Shown: piece after piece, positions 1 through 7,055 of the stretch
Position numbering within the stretch: position 1 is the stretch's first letter
How the letters are laid out: the number at the start of each line of letters is the position of its first letter
Position numbers and translations under genes: made by a program
Source of the DNA: B10-G9 sp964627755
GTDB taxonomy: Bacteria; Chloroflexota; Anaerolineae; Anaerolineales; UBA11858
Assembly: GCA_964627755.1 (NCBI GenBank)
Contig: CAZVIH010000053.1
Span: forward strand, 1-20,867
Direction: 5' to 3'
DNA length: 20,867 nucleotides
The notes under the pieces: model-generated
The model's input: the letters and a program-made list of their open reading frames with translations, nothing else
Database searches by the model: none
Told to the model about the DNA's origin: nothing

Positions 1-11
1 GGTGATACTAT

Positions 12-21
12 GAAAGCGTTC
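12..21. repeat. left subterminal inverted repeat of the IS
   Basis: GAAAGCGTTC here is the exact reverse complement of GAACGCTTTC at 1369-1378. Part of the same arm also pairs with GGAACGCT at 72-79, just before the transposase start, so it may serve both as an end signal and as one side of a stem. Confidence 0.65.
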
Positions 22-79
22 CTACCATAGTGCTAAACTAAGAGTAGTCACAAACCAGTTTAGCAAAAGGAGGAACGCT
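15..79 (+). promoter_or_regulatory. nested stem at the IS left end enclosing the transposase SD
   Basis: Two perfect nested stems can form in RNA read from outside the element: an outer one of AGCGTTCC (15-22) with GGAACGCT (72-79), and an inner one of TGCTAAACT (31-39) with AGTTTAGCA (57-65). The SD (GGAGG at 69-73) lies between and partly inside them, directly before the ATG at 80. Structures of this kind are known in other IS elements to stop transposase translation from read-through transcripts. That role here is inferred; the pairing is directly visible. Confidence 0.5.
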
Positions 80-1123
80 ATGTTTCCATTTTACCTTGGA
101 ATTGACCTGCATCTCAAACGATCATACATGGTACTGATGAACGCCGAGGGGGAAGTGATCGATAAACGGCGCCTGAAGAACACTGAGATGGCATCCTATA
201 TATCTAAAAATATTCCCAAAGAAACCTATGCGGTGATGGAAGCTACCCGGAACTGGCCCTTCTTTTACGATCTATTGGAGAAGCATGTGGATAGGGTGGA
301 GCTGGCGCATGCTAAAGGTGTACGGATGATCGCAGCGGCAGCGGTGAAGACGGACCAGATCGACGCCACGGTATTGGCACACCTGGCAAGGTTGAACTTT
401 CTGCCGATCGCCTATGCCGCTCCCAAGGAGATCCGTGATCTGCGGCAGCACCTGCGCTGCAGGGAATGGCTGATAGATGAGAGGCGGCGGGCGAAAAACA
501 GGATCCATGCCGTGCTGGCAGGATACAACCTGGCCTCCCCGGTAACGGATCTGTTCGGACGCGCAGGACGGGAATGGCTGCAGGAGGTGACTGAGAAGGA
601 ACTGCGTCCCACCTCCCGGAAAGTGGTCTTTGAGACTTTGATAATGATTGATCAACTAGATGACCAGATCAAGGAACTGGCGAAGGATATCCCTCTTCCA
701 GAGGAACTGAAGCCGAAGGCAGAGCTGCTGATGAGTATGCCGGGAATCGGCAAATTAATCTCAGCGGTGATCCTGGCAGAGATCGGCGATATCAGCCGGT
801 TCAACTCTCCCAAGGCATTGTGCAATTGGGCTGGATTGACACCCCGGGTGCATAAAAGTGATACGGTGGTGAGACATGGCCGGATCTCGAAGCAAGGTTC
901 ACGATATCTGCGCTCTGCGATGGTGAGCGCAGCGATGACAGCATGCCGGATCAGTCCCCGCTGGTACGGGGTATATGAACATCTGGCGCAGCGGATTGGC
1001 CGAAGAGGGGCCAAGGTGGCAGTTGGGAGGAGATTATTGACGGTGGTTTACTATATGTTGAAGCGAAACCAACCCTATGATGAAGATTATGAGCAGCGAC
1101 GAGCTGTTGAACAGGGAGCCTGA
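80..1123 (+). CDS. IS110/IS1111 family DEDD transposase
   Basis: A 347-residue protein of normal length for the family. It acts on DNA as the recombinase of an IS110-type element. The N-terminal RuvC-like domain shows GIDLH (D9), MEAT (E54) and KTDQIDA (D92, D95), which together make the DEDD set. The C-terminal Transposase_20 domain begins with MPGIGKL and ends around SKQGSRYLR, where the family carries its catalytic serine. The ATG at 80 follows a strong SD (AAAGGAGG) at 66-73. The gene is intact with no frameshift. IS110 transposases work with a structured guide RNA (bridge RNA) from the element's non-coding end; a candidate lies downstream. The family assignment is secure; activity is not proven. 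Confidence 0.95.
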   Translation: MFPFYLGIDLHLKRSYMVLMNAEGEVIDKRRLKNTEMASYISKNIPKETYAVMEATRNWPFFYDLLEKHVDRVELAHAKGVRMIAAAAVKTDQIDATVLAHLARLNFLPIAYAAPKEIRDLRQHLRCREWLIDERRRAKNRIHAVLAGYNLASPVTDLFGRAGREWLQEVTEKELRPTSRKVVFETLIMIDQLDDQIKELAKDIPLPEELKPKAELLMSMPGIGKLISAVILAEIGDISRFNSPKALCNWAGLTPRVHKSDTVVRHGRISKQGSRYLRSAMVSAAMTACRISPRWYGVYEHLAQRIGRRGAKVAVGRRLLTVVYYMLKRNQPYDEDYEQRRAVEQGA

Positions 1124-1368
1124 CGGAACTGCTGGTTATCAAAAACCGATCCGGTGAATGAGGCCCCTGGGATAAACCGAATGGTATGGTGTGCCTGATC
1201 TTATCAAAGATCTCAAACTGAGCACGGTTAGATGCATTGGATCAAGGTCGCTGCTGATTGGAATACACCAGGAAAAAAAGGATAAAAAGATTAGGATCGA
1301 GACAGAATAGAGAATGTCTCGGGAGGTAATGGCTTGTTTTTATTCTGGAAAAGAAATATCCCCTTGAC
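1124..1368 (+). ncRNA. candidate bridge RNA region in the IS right end
   Basis: There is no convincing coding frame between the transposase stop and the right inverted repeat. The region holds small perfect stems: GATCTT/AAGATC at 1197-1212 with a four-base loop, and CGAGACA/TGTCTCG at 1298-1321 with a ten-base loop. IS110 and IS1111 elements encode a bridge RNA with two internal loops that select target and donor DNA; in the IS1111 branch it lies downstream of the transposase. Position and structure fit, but I did not fold the full RNA or match its loops to the flanks. Confidence 0.45.
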
Positions 1369-1378
1369 GAACGCTTTC
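1369..1378. repeat. right subterminal inverted repeat of the IS
   Basis: GAACGCTTTC is the exact reverse complement of 12-21. It marks the right boundary of the element to within a few bases. Confidence 0.65.
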
Positions 1379-1382
1379 TTAG

Positions 1383-1683
1383 ATGCAGTTCCGGTGCAAA
1401 TAGTCTGGACACTATGGAAACAATGGACAAAACGAGTTGTTTTTCCCCTAAAATCTGGACGTAATGGACGTTATTTCACCCTCTGGACAGGCTTGAAATC
1501 CCCTCGACCTGATTAAGAGTCAGGTGGCTAAACGGATGAGTTCACTCGCGTTAGATAACTTGATTTATCCGGTCTGGAAAGAATCGTTGGGGCGGATGGA
1601 GCGGGGATTATATAGAAATTAATTATCCCGACTGTTTTATTAGAACCCCTAATAATACAATACCTCAATACGGATCTTCGGTT
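1383..1683. other. non-coding gap with TCTGGAC / ATGGA short repeats
   Basis: No convincing gene. Between 1404 and 1488 TCTGGAC occurs three times (1404-1410, 1454-1460, 1482-1488) and ATGGA three times (1414, 1423 and 1464), all in one orientation. The rest is AT-rich near 1600-1680. The repeats could be remnants of another element or protein-binding sites; nothing decides between these. Confidence 0.35.
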
Positions 1684-2178
1684 TCAATGAACTAAAATCG
1701 ACACTATCGATCTGATTTTCGTCGGCATTTCAATGAGGAAGATTGCCGAGCAGACACTATATCCTCCTGGTTCTGGCATGATAGGTGTTGAAAATTCAGA
1801 AGTTACTCTTTCCCCAGGCTGAATGGATGAATAATCAGTTACAACCGCCTCAGGAGTTGGTGGAGTTATTCCAAATGTTGTCCTATAGGATGAGTCCAGG
1901 CCAATGACAATCAAGTTATATCCGGGGTCGGTACCCCATGGGAGATAAACAGGTTGACCTGGTAGGTTTTCAATTTCTAGTTTTGTTGGAAGCGCAGTTT
2001 TTCCTCTGTAGAATGGCTGCTCAGATGAAAAACTCAATTGTACAAATTGAATTCCAGCCGAGATGGTTTCCTGCGAATAGTTGGTTTTAGATTCGTCTGC
2101 AGGGGAAGGAGCAGATTCATTAGTACAAGATACGACAAGAGACAGAGTGAGAATGCTAATCCAGAGTATCCTCTTCAT
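1684..2178 (-). CDS. small lipoprotein of unknown function
   Basis: A 164-residue protein with a clear lipoprotein signal: positive start (MKR), a hydrophobic stretch, then VVSC with the lipidated cysteine at residue 18. The mature part begins with a Ser/Pro/Glu-rich linker and continues as a beta-rich domain with a PGQPVYLPWG segment and a late SIQPGER segment. This layout resembles extracellular immunoglobulin-like or BsuPI-type domains, but I cannot name the family. The protein should sit on the outer face of the cytoplasmic membrane. The ATG has a strong SD (AAGGAGGTG) immediately upstream, and a promoter can be seen at 2277-2306. It stands alone, with no operon partner. Confidence 0.75.
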   Translation of the reverse strand: MKRILWISILTLSLVVSCTNESAPSPADESKTNYSQETISAGIQFVQLSFSSEQPFYRGKTALPTKLEIENLPGQPVYLPWGTDPGYNLIVIGLDSSYRTTFGITPPTPEAVVTDYSSIQPGERVTSEFSTPIMPEPGGYSVCSAIFLIEMPTKIRSIVSILVH

Positions 2179-2276
2179 AACACCTCCTTTTTCCCCCTAA
2201 CGGCGCCGATGGCGTGGATGCAAAAAATAAACTGAAGATCCACACAGGACGCAAACGGAGCCAGTTCCAAAAATTG

Positions 2277-2306
2277 CTATAAAATTGCAGGGGTCGTTCT
2301 TGTCAA
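2277..2306 (-). promoter_or_regulatory. sigma-70 type promoter of the lipoprotein gene
   Basis: On the minus strand a perfect TTGACA (2306-2301) is followed after 17 to 19 bases by the overlapping -10 candidates TTTATA, TTATAG and TATAGC (2283-2276). Transcription would start near 2270 and leave a leader of about 90 bases before the ATG at 2178. Confidence 0.5.
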
Positions 2307-2542
2307 CTTGCACGAATCCTCCTCAAAAGCTGTGCATTGCTCCAAGTAACGAGGTGGGAAATTAGTAACGGGAGTTATGACGGGGCGTCTGCCTACCCCG
2401 GTGCTCGGTTGAAGCTGGGGTAGGGAGATAATCTGAAACTTGACCAATACACAAAGAAACGATCATTCCCTTCCTTGAGAACCGCAGGGGTTCGTATATG
2501 TGTCTATTTGAAATGCGCCGAACTCAACCTGCCTATCCTTTC
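2307..2542. other. non-coding gap with a 31-base hairpin
   Basis: No gene seen. CTACCCC (2393-2399) pairs exactly with GGGGTAG (2417-2423), and the stem can extend by three further pairs, two of them G-T. It lies downstream of the minus-strand methyltransferase gene, where a terminator would be expected, but there is no T-run on either side. It is a stem only; termination is unproven. Confidence 0.35.
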
Positions 2543-3196
2543 TTATTCTCCCCTGGCAATTTTGTTTTTCACGGCCTTGATCACAACAAAAGCACCCTGT
2601 CCGGAGCCTTCTAGAATGGTTTTAGGCATTTCTCCAGGAATAAGGGTTTGCAGGATATCCGTGACCACAAACCTCGAATCCTTAAGATATCGTAATATAT
2701 CTAGTACAGAGAAAAATGTGGCGTCTTTATAGAACCTGCTGTTTTCTTTCTTTAATAAATATTGTTTGCCTAGCTTGCTTTCTCTGTCTATAAATCCAAC
2801 AATAATGAATCCACCTGGCTTTAATACACGATAGACCTCTCTTAAGGATTTGCTGACATCATCGACAAAGCAAATAGTTGTTACCATTAGTACAAAATCA
2901 AATTGGTTGTCAGAAATAGGCAGTTTTTCTGCTACGCCGGAATGAACATCGATGCCCTGTAACCTGGCTTTACTTGCCATCTTTTCTGAGGGCTCAACTC
3001 CGACTTTTATCCCCAGTGGTATGGCAAATTTTCCCGACCCAACACCTACTTCCATACCCTTCGCTCCAGCAGGAGGAGTAAGCCGGCGGACTGCTTCCAA
3101 TTCAGCCTCATAGAAATCCATGTGATTGTCGAACCATTTGTCATACACGTCGCTGTATTTTTCGAAAGCTTCTATTTTGGGCAAAATTAACTCCAA
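2543..3196 (-). CDS. class I SAM-dependent methyltransferase
   Basis: A 217-residue protein with a Rossmann-type methyltransferase core. Motif I is MEVGVGSGKF (residues 48-57), an acidic residue follows in VGVEPSEKM, and the later LREVYRVLKPGGF stretch is typical of Methyltransf_11. The N-terminal FEKYSDVYDKWF segment is common in this group and argues that translation starts upstream of it. The only upstream start in frame before a stop is the TTG at 3196, which has a weak SD. The substrate cannot be told from sequence; such proteins methylate small molecules such as lipids, quinones or metalloid compounds. It stands alone on the minus strand with gaps on both sides. Confidence 0.8.
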   Translation of the reverse strand: MELILPKIEAFEKYSDVYDKWFDNHMDFYEAELEAVRRLTPPAGAKGMEVGVGSGKFAIPLGIKVGVEPSEKMASKARLQGIDVHSGVAEKLPISDNQFDFVLMVTTICFVDDVSKSLREVYRVLKPGGFIIVGFIDRESKLGKQYLLKKENSRFYKDATFFSVLDILRYLKDSRFVVTDILQTLIPGEMPKTILEGSGQGAFVVIKAVKNKIARGE

Positions 3197-3454
3197 TAGG
3201 GATCATCATAAAACGGATGACTGCTTTTTTCGAGTAATTTATGCGCAATTTTCTTAGCGATGTATTTATACCAAACATCGGGGCTGCTGGCGTGAAGGTC
3301 TCGTTTCTCGACGCAGTGTTTTTCCTGTAGCTGGTGACCACGTAGGCATGGGACTAGGGCGATGCTAGTCGGATTATGACCTAGTTTCTGGTAGGCCTCT
3401 TGCTCTTTATTTTCCTACCGTATAGGTACAAAAACAGTTTACCCGCTTTGCTGG

Positions 3455-4045
3455 TTACTCCATTGCCAGGTGTCGCTGACTGGCAAGCCGTTTGTCCTGG
3501 GTGGATTGGAACATGATGATGATAACGGCCTCGCTCGAGAAGGGGTTGCTCCAGGCATGTGGTTGTGACGCATCCAAGAGCAGGCTGTCGCCAGCCTGGA
3601 GGTGGAAGTGTTGGTCCTTCACTTGATAGTTTAACTCCCCTTTAACACAGTGAATAAATTCCTGCCCAGGATGGGTGACGGTACCGCCGCTGGTCTCCAT
3701 CCCAGGATCGATTTTCATTCGGAAAGGCTCGATCTGCTGGTGGGGCAATCCAGATCCTAGGCTCTCCAGCTCTACGTCTGCGTTCTGAAGGCGGATTCCC
3801 TGACCCTTCTTGGTGAAAACGCAGCAATCGGACTCACCATGAAAGAAATCAGTGATGGGAACATCAAGGGCCATTGCTAGACAGTGTAGCGAAGAAATTG
3901 TGGGAGAATTCTCCCCCCGCTCGATCCGGCTGATGGCGTTGGCTGAAAGACCACAAACCCCTGATAGTTTACGCAAGCTCCAGCTTTTCTGATTCCGCAG
4001 TTTACGAACCCGCTCTCCTACTGACGCTTCAATAGTAAGTTCCAT
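3455..4045 (-). CDS. XRE-family regulator with C-terminal cupin domain
   Basis: A 196-residue DNA-binding regulator. Residues 9-63 form a helix-turn-helix (LRKLSGVCGLSANAISRIE), and residues about 108-182 form a cupin with the metal/ligand-site pattern THPGQEFIH and a second motif at GDSLLLDASQPHAW (H163). XRE-cupin proteins usually sense a small molecule or metal in the cupin. An upstream ATG in frame at 4126 exists, but the start at 4045 is preferred: it has an AAAGGA SD six bases ahead, and the longer form would cover the intergenic control region. The gene diverges from the nickel-associated cluster beginning at 4194 and is the obvious candidate to regulate it. A Cys-Cys pair at residues 74-75 could add redox or metal sensing (inference). 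Confidence 0.85.
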   Translation of the reverse strand: MELTIEASVGERVRKLRNQKSWSLRKLSGVCGLSANAISRIERGENSPTISSLHCLAMALDVPITDFFHGESDCCVFTKKGQGIRLQNADVELESLGSGLPHQQIEPFRMKIDPGMETSGGTVTHPGQEFIHCVKGELNYQVKDQHFHLQAGDSLLLDASQPHAWSNPFSSEAVIIIMFQSTQDKRLASQRHLAME

Positions 4046-4091
4046 ACTGTGTCCTTTAAGACTTAAATCACTTTGTTTATGTAATATTAAT

Positions 4092-4106
4092 GTGTATATT
4101 GTACAC
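4092..4106. promoter_or_regulatory. palindromic operator candidate between divergent genes
   Basis: GTGTA (4092-4096) and TACAC (4102-4106) form a perfect inverted repeat with a five-base centre. It lies in the -35 region of the promoter at 4112-4120 and upstream of the XRE-cupin gene, which is where an autoregulated divergent regulator would bind. Confidence 0.45.
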
Positions 4107-4111
4107 TTAAA

Positions 4112-4120
4112 TGTTATAAT
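4112..4120 (+). promoter_or_regulatory. extended -10 promoter of the nickel-associated cluster
   Basis: TGTTATAAT fits the extended -10 consensus TGnTATAAT exactly. There is no good -35 at the usual distance, which is normal for extended -10 promoters and for promoters controlled by an activator. The first gene starts at 4194, giving a leader of roughly 65 bases. Confidence 0.55.
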
Positions 4121-4193
4121 CGCCAATGAATTAAGGTGAATATCAAGCTCGTTTTACTCAGGTATCGATACAACCGATTTCACGGAGAATGAA

Positions 4194-4499
4194 ATGACAG
4201 CAGACATCGTAGAGCAGATCACACAAGCAATCAACAGTGTTGAGCATCCGTCAATCGCCGCAACTCTCTCAGAGTTGGGAATAGTACAGGATATCGAGAT
4301 TACTGAAAACGGGGTGCGCTTATCGTTGTTTATGCCTTTTCCGCAGATCCCGGAGAGCATCCAGAATTTCATGATCAACAGTTTGCAGGCCGCAATCAGG
4401 TCCGCTGGTGGGGAAATTCAAGAGGTTAAATTGTCCGTTATGGATGATGCGGAAAGAGCTAACTTCCTGGCTATTGAGACCCAGAACTGGAGAAGGTGA
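4194..4499 (+). CDS. MIP18/DUF59-like small protein
   Basis: A 101-residue protein whose pattern follows the MIP18 (DUF59) fold: an N-terminal helix, then HPSIAATLSELGIVQDIEI, a beta strand, and a helix at IQNFMINSLQAAIRSAGG. DUF59 proteins take part in iron-sulfur cluster assembly or delivery, usually beside Mrp/ApbC ATPases. The usual DPE and T-x-x-CP signatures are replaced by HPS and MPFPQIP, and there is no cysteine at all, so direct cluster binding through Cys is unlikely. The ATG follows GGAG at 4183-4186. It is the first gene after the promoter and ends four bases before the next start, so the two are probably translationally coupled. Confidence 0.65.
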   Translation: MTADIVEQITQAINSVEHPSIAATLSELGIVQDIEITENGVRLSLFMPFPQIPESIQNFMINSLQAAIRSAGGEIQEVKLSVMDDAERANFLAIETQNWRR

Positions 4500-4502
4500 G
4501 CT

Positions 4503-5258
4503 GTGAAGCATATTAATCTGGATCAGGACTGGTTTGATAAGCTCCTGCCTGAGGGATTCCCTTACCCCAGCTCAACGTTATTGACAGGCCCAGGTGGTTC
4601 GGGGAAACCTTTAATCGGTAATGTAATCGCCGCTTCTTGGCTTCGCCAGGGTGGTAGTGTTGTCTTTATATCCCTGCAGTACCCTGACCACGGTTTCATC
4701 GCGGCTGGTTTACAACGCGTGAGTCATCTGGATTTGGAAAGCTTTCAGGACCACATTGTATTCATCGAACTGGACGCTACCCTCGATAGTATGACCCCTG
4801 CGGAAGGAAATCATTTCAGAGCTAATCTGGTCAAGCCAGAGGTCTGGGATTCCGCTATCGAGAAAGCCTGCCAGAAGGTGCCGGATGAAGGGCCCGGGGT
4901 CATGGTTTTTGTATCAGCTTTGAATTTGCTGCTTTTCTCTCCTACCTACCACCAAGAAATTCTTGAGAAAATGAAGATCGCGGCTCAAGGCGATCCTAAA
5001 AGGTCCTATCTCTTCTCTGCCAGCACAACAGCGAAGGGGGAGCAGATCGCAGAGTTGGAGGATGTGGTTGGAAATCTGATCGCGACCCACAGCACGCGAT
5101 CACCTTTCAAGTTATTCATGCAGATCAAGCGGATCAGCGGCCTCAAATTCGTGGCCGATCAAGTTGAGGTTCCCTTTCCCCCAGAACTCCTTAATGAGAT
5201 GAAAGAAATAGCCGATCACAGCCGTAAGAAAGTTATTCCGCTTGTGTCACAGTTATAG
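4503..5258 (+). CDS. RecA/KaiC-like P-loop protein with degenerate active site
   Basis: A 251-residue protein with a RecA-superfamily layout: P-loop TGPGGSGKP at residues 28-36, then VVFISLQYPDHGF where KaiC/RadA proteins have their second strand, and VMVFVSALNLL where Walker B lies. The P-loop has proline in place of the usual Ser/Thr after the invariant lysine, and the Walker B aspartate is not visible. It may bind nucleotide without normal hydrolysis, or act as a scaffold. The start is GTG at 4503, just past the stop of the DUF59 gene. Its pairing with a DUF59 protein recalls the Mrp-DUF59 carrier arrangement, but the ATPase is of a different class. Function unknown. Confidence 0.65.
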   Translation: MKHINLDQDWFDKLLPEGFPYPSSTLLTGPGGSGKPLIGNVIAASWLRQGGSVVFISLQYPDHGFIAAGLQRVSHLDLESFQDHIVFIELDATLDSMTPAEGNHFRANLVKPEVWDSAIEKACQKVPDEGPGVMVFVSALNLLLFSPTYHQEILEKMKIAAQGDPKRSYLFSASTTAKGEQIAELEDVVGNLIATHSTRSPFKLFMQIKRISGLKFVADQVEVPFPPELLNEMKEIADHSRKKVIPLVSQL

Positions 5259-5280
5259 GGGATTGGAGTGTTAAAGAGAT

Positions 5281-5481
5281 ATGTGTCAGATCGCGGCTTA
5301 CTTAAATGATGAAAAGATCATGGATGGTGTGATGCTGGTGGAGCCCACCACATCCGGAGTAAGGCTGTCAACATTATTTGATCAGCCCCTTGAGGTCCCC
5401 GCCAGAATCCAGAAACTTGACCTTTACAGGAATAAGCTCTACCTGGAGAATAAAACTGAGGAAGGAGAGAAAAATGGATGA
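5281..5481 (+). CDS. cooT: CooT-family nickel-binding protein
   Basis: A 66-residue protein that begins MCQ and has the CooT pattern throughout: a short beta protein with GVRLSTLFDQP at residues 26-36 and ARIQKLDLYRNKLYLE near the end. CooT of Rhodospirillum rubrum is a homodimer of the same length that binds one nickel ion through Cys2 at the dimer face and helps mature CO dehydrogenase. Cys2 is present here. The ATG at 5281 is weakly served by GGAG at 5265-5268 or by AAAGAG closer in. The last eight bases overlap the next gene. This is the clearest sign that the cluster handles nickel. Confidence 0.85.
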   Translation: MCQIAAYLNDEKIMDGVMLVEPTTSGVRLSTLFDQPLEVPARIQKLDLYRNKLYLENKTEEGEKNG

Positions 5482-5692
5482 GATAGAAAAGCTTCGCGTT
5501 TTGATCCCTTATTGGATTTTCCATAACACAGAACATGCCAATGAATTTCTTGATTGGAATATGCGTGTGGGCGAGCCGATGCCCGAGATCCAAGCGGCGG
5601 CTAATGCCTTGGAACAGGCTAACCAATCCCTGGCAGCGGCCCTGGAGAAATTGGGAGGAGCCAGTGAATCATCCATCCCCGGGTTAGATTGA
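5474..5692 (+). CDS. tiny helical protein with HNTEH motif
   Basis: A 72-residue, probably all-helical protein: WIFHNTEHANEF at residues 14-25 carries two histidines four positions apart on one helix, followed by a long Ala/Gln/Leu helix (ANALEQANQSLAAALEKL). From memory it resembles a small His-containing domain seen beside CooT and other nickel or cobalt proteins, sometimes fused to them; I cannot give the family name with certainty. The start is chosen at 5474 because GGAGAG lies just upstream and the gene overlaps cooT by eight bases, implying coupling. H17 and H21 could bind metal (inference). Confidence 0.65.
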   Translation: MDEIEKLRVLIPYWIFHNTEHANEFLDWNMRVGEPMPEIQAAANALEQANQSLAAALEKLGGASESSIPGLD

Positions 5693-5748
5693 GCGAGTTC
5701 AATCATGACTTTTCCTCAACAGGGAAACGCTGGCATGGAAAGAATCCT

Positions 5749-7035
5749 ATGGATAAGGAACGAATAAGCAGTGCTCCTTTAGTTGAAAATTCACTCCCTG
5801 ATGTCAGGCGTAACTTCTTGGGTGGGTTGTGGCATGGAGCGTTTTTAGCACTCAGTATTGCACTGACCCAGCCGACAACGGTGATCTCTTCTTTTATTGT
5901 CGACCTGACCGGTTCAACCATCTGGGTAGGGGGCCTCTCGACCGTGCTGACTGTAGCCTCAGCCATTCCCCAGCTTTTTGTTGCTCGGTTGATCGAGAAT
6001 CGACCCCGTAAAATGCCTTATTTGCTTTTAGGAATCTACCTGCGGGTTGCTAGCTGGGCTGTTCTAGCCTGGTTGATCTATTCAATCGGGGCAGATCGCC
6101 CAGAAACCTTGGCCTGGGCTTTGGTTGGCATGCTGGCTGTATTCTATGCCGGAGGTGGATTTGCGAATATCCCCTATACGGATATTATCGGCAAAGTCAT
6201 ACCTCCTCATCGAAGGGGAGCATTTTTTGGAGGAAAGCAGGCCCTGGCGGGCCCTCTTGCCGTAGTCGCCGCTTTAGCAGCCCAACGTATCCTGGCAAAT
6301 GTGGTTTATCCCAACAACTACGCTTTATTATTCGGATTGGCAGCTCTGGGCCTGGGTGTAGCGTCCCTGGGTTTTTGGATGATTAAAGAGCCGGACGCGA
6401 TCCTGAATGGAAATCAGGTTCACCCCTGGAGTGAATACTGGAAGCAGATTAAGAAGGCGAGTGTCAAGTTGAAGCAGCTGATCATCATCGAACTTTTGAC
6501 CGGTTTCAGCTTGATGTCGATCCCGTTCTACGTGGTCTATGCTAGGGAGGTCTTAGATGCTCCTCTGGATGCGACTGGATGGTACTTGCTAGCCCAGGTC
6601 GTGGGAGGAGTACTGGCAAATCTGGCCTGGTCCCAGCTAGTAGACCTGGCGGGAAGCCGGAAGATGATTGTATATTGTGCCATCACTTCAGCATTGATCC
6701 CTTTACTCGCTGTCGGGTTGGCGCCATTCGGATGGCCAGCCTTGCTGCTGGTGTTCTTCCTGGTTGGCGCGATCATTTCTGGTAGATCGGTTGGGTTTCA
6801 AAGCGCCCTGCTCGAGTTGGCCCCGGCTGCCGAACGTCCGACCTTTACGGGTTTGAATGGGGTGATGATATTACCCCTTGCTTTCCTGAGCTTGGCTGCC
6901 GGTATATTTTTAGAACATGGTTCATATGCCGCGCTCTTTATCCTGACATCCGCTTTCATTGGCGCTGGTGCGGTGGTCGCTGTACGTTGGTCGAATCAGA
7001 TAACGGGTATACCTGTGAAAACCATAGCAGATTAG
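5749..7035 (+). CDS. MFS family membrane transporter
   Basis: A protein of about 428 residues with some twelve hydrophobic segments, in the major facilitator superfamily. Near the end of the second segment it has IENRPRKMPYLLL, at the place of the family's loop 2-3 motif. The ATG at 5749 has GGAAAG upstream. A TTG at 5689 would add twenty residues and overlap the previous stop, but has no SD. The transported compound is unknown. In this setting it could move a nickel chelate or a cofactor precursor (inference). The next gene starts 20 bases downstream, so the two are co-transcribed. Confidence 0.8.
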   Translation: MDKERISSAPLVENSLPDVRRNFLGGLWHGAFLALSIALTQPTTVISSFIVDLTGSTIWVGGLSTVLTVASAIPQLFVARLIENRPRKMPYLLLGIYLRVASWAVLAWLIYSIGADRPETLAWALVGMLAVFYAGGGFANIPYTDIIGKVIPPHRRGAFFGGKQALAGPLAVVAALAAQRILANVVYPNNYALLFGLAALGLGVASLGFWMIKEPDAILNGNQVHPWSEYWKQIKKASVKLKQLIIIELLTGFSLMSIPFYVVYAREVLDAPLDATGWYLLAQVVGGVLANLAWSQLVDLAGSRKMIVYCAITSALIPLLAVGLAPFGWPALLLVFFLVGAIISGRSVGFQSALLELAPAAERPTFTGLNGVMILPLAFLSLAAGIFLEHGSYAALFILTSAFIGAGAVVAVRWSNQITGIPVKTIAD

Positions 7036-7055
7036 GTGAGGTTGGAGATTGTAAG

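Larger units (their letters stand above)
1..1382 (+). mobile_element. IS110-family (IS1111-like) insertion sequence
   Basis: A single DEDD transposase gene is flanked by a short left non-coding end (under 80 bases) and a longer right non-coding end of about 245 bases. A perfect 10-base inverted repeat lies close to each end: 12-21 and 1369-1378. Subterminal rather than terminal repeats, and a long right non-coding end, are the known pattern of the IS1111 branch of IS110. Exact ends and any target duplication cannot be fixed, because these elements lack classical terminal repeats and the left flank is cut by the window edge. The right limit of 1382 is set a few bases past the right repeat and is approximate. 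Confidence 0.75.

Noticed and set aside
3141..3341. Minus-strand frame overlapping the start of the methyltransferase gene, possibly a frameshifted N-terminus
   Set aside because: The methyltransferase frame already contains its conserved N-terminal segment and has an in-frame stop just before TTG 3196. The upstream frame has no methyltransferase-like sequence.
5689..5748. TTG start for the MFS gene overlapping the previous stop
   Set aside because: No SD before the TTG and the extra twenty residues are not membrane-like. ATG 5749 is better placed, though the TTG cannot be excluded.
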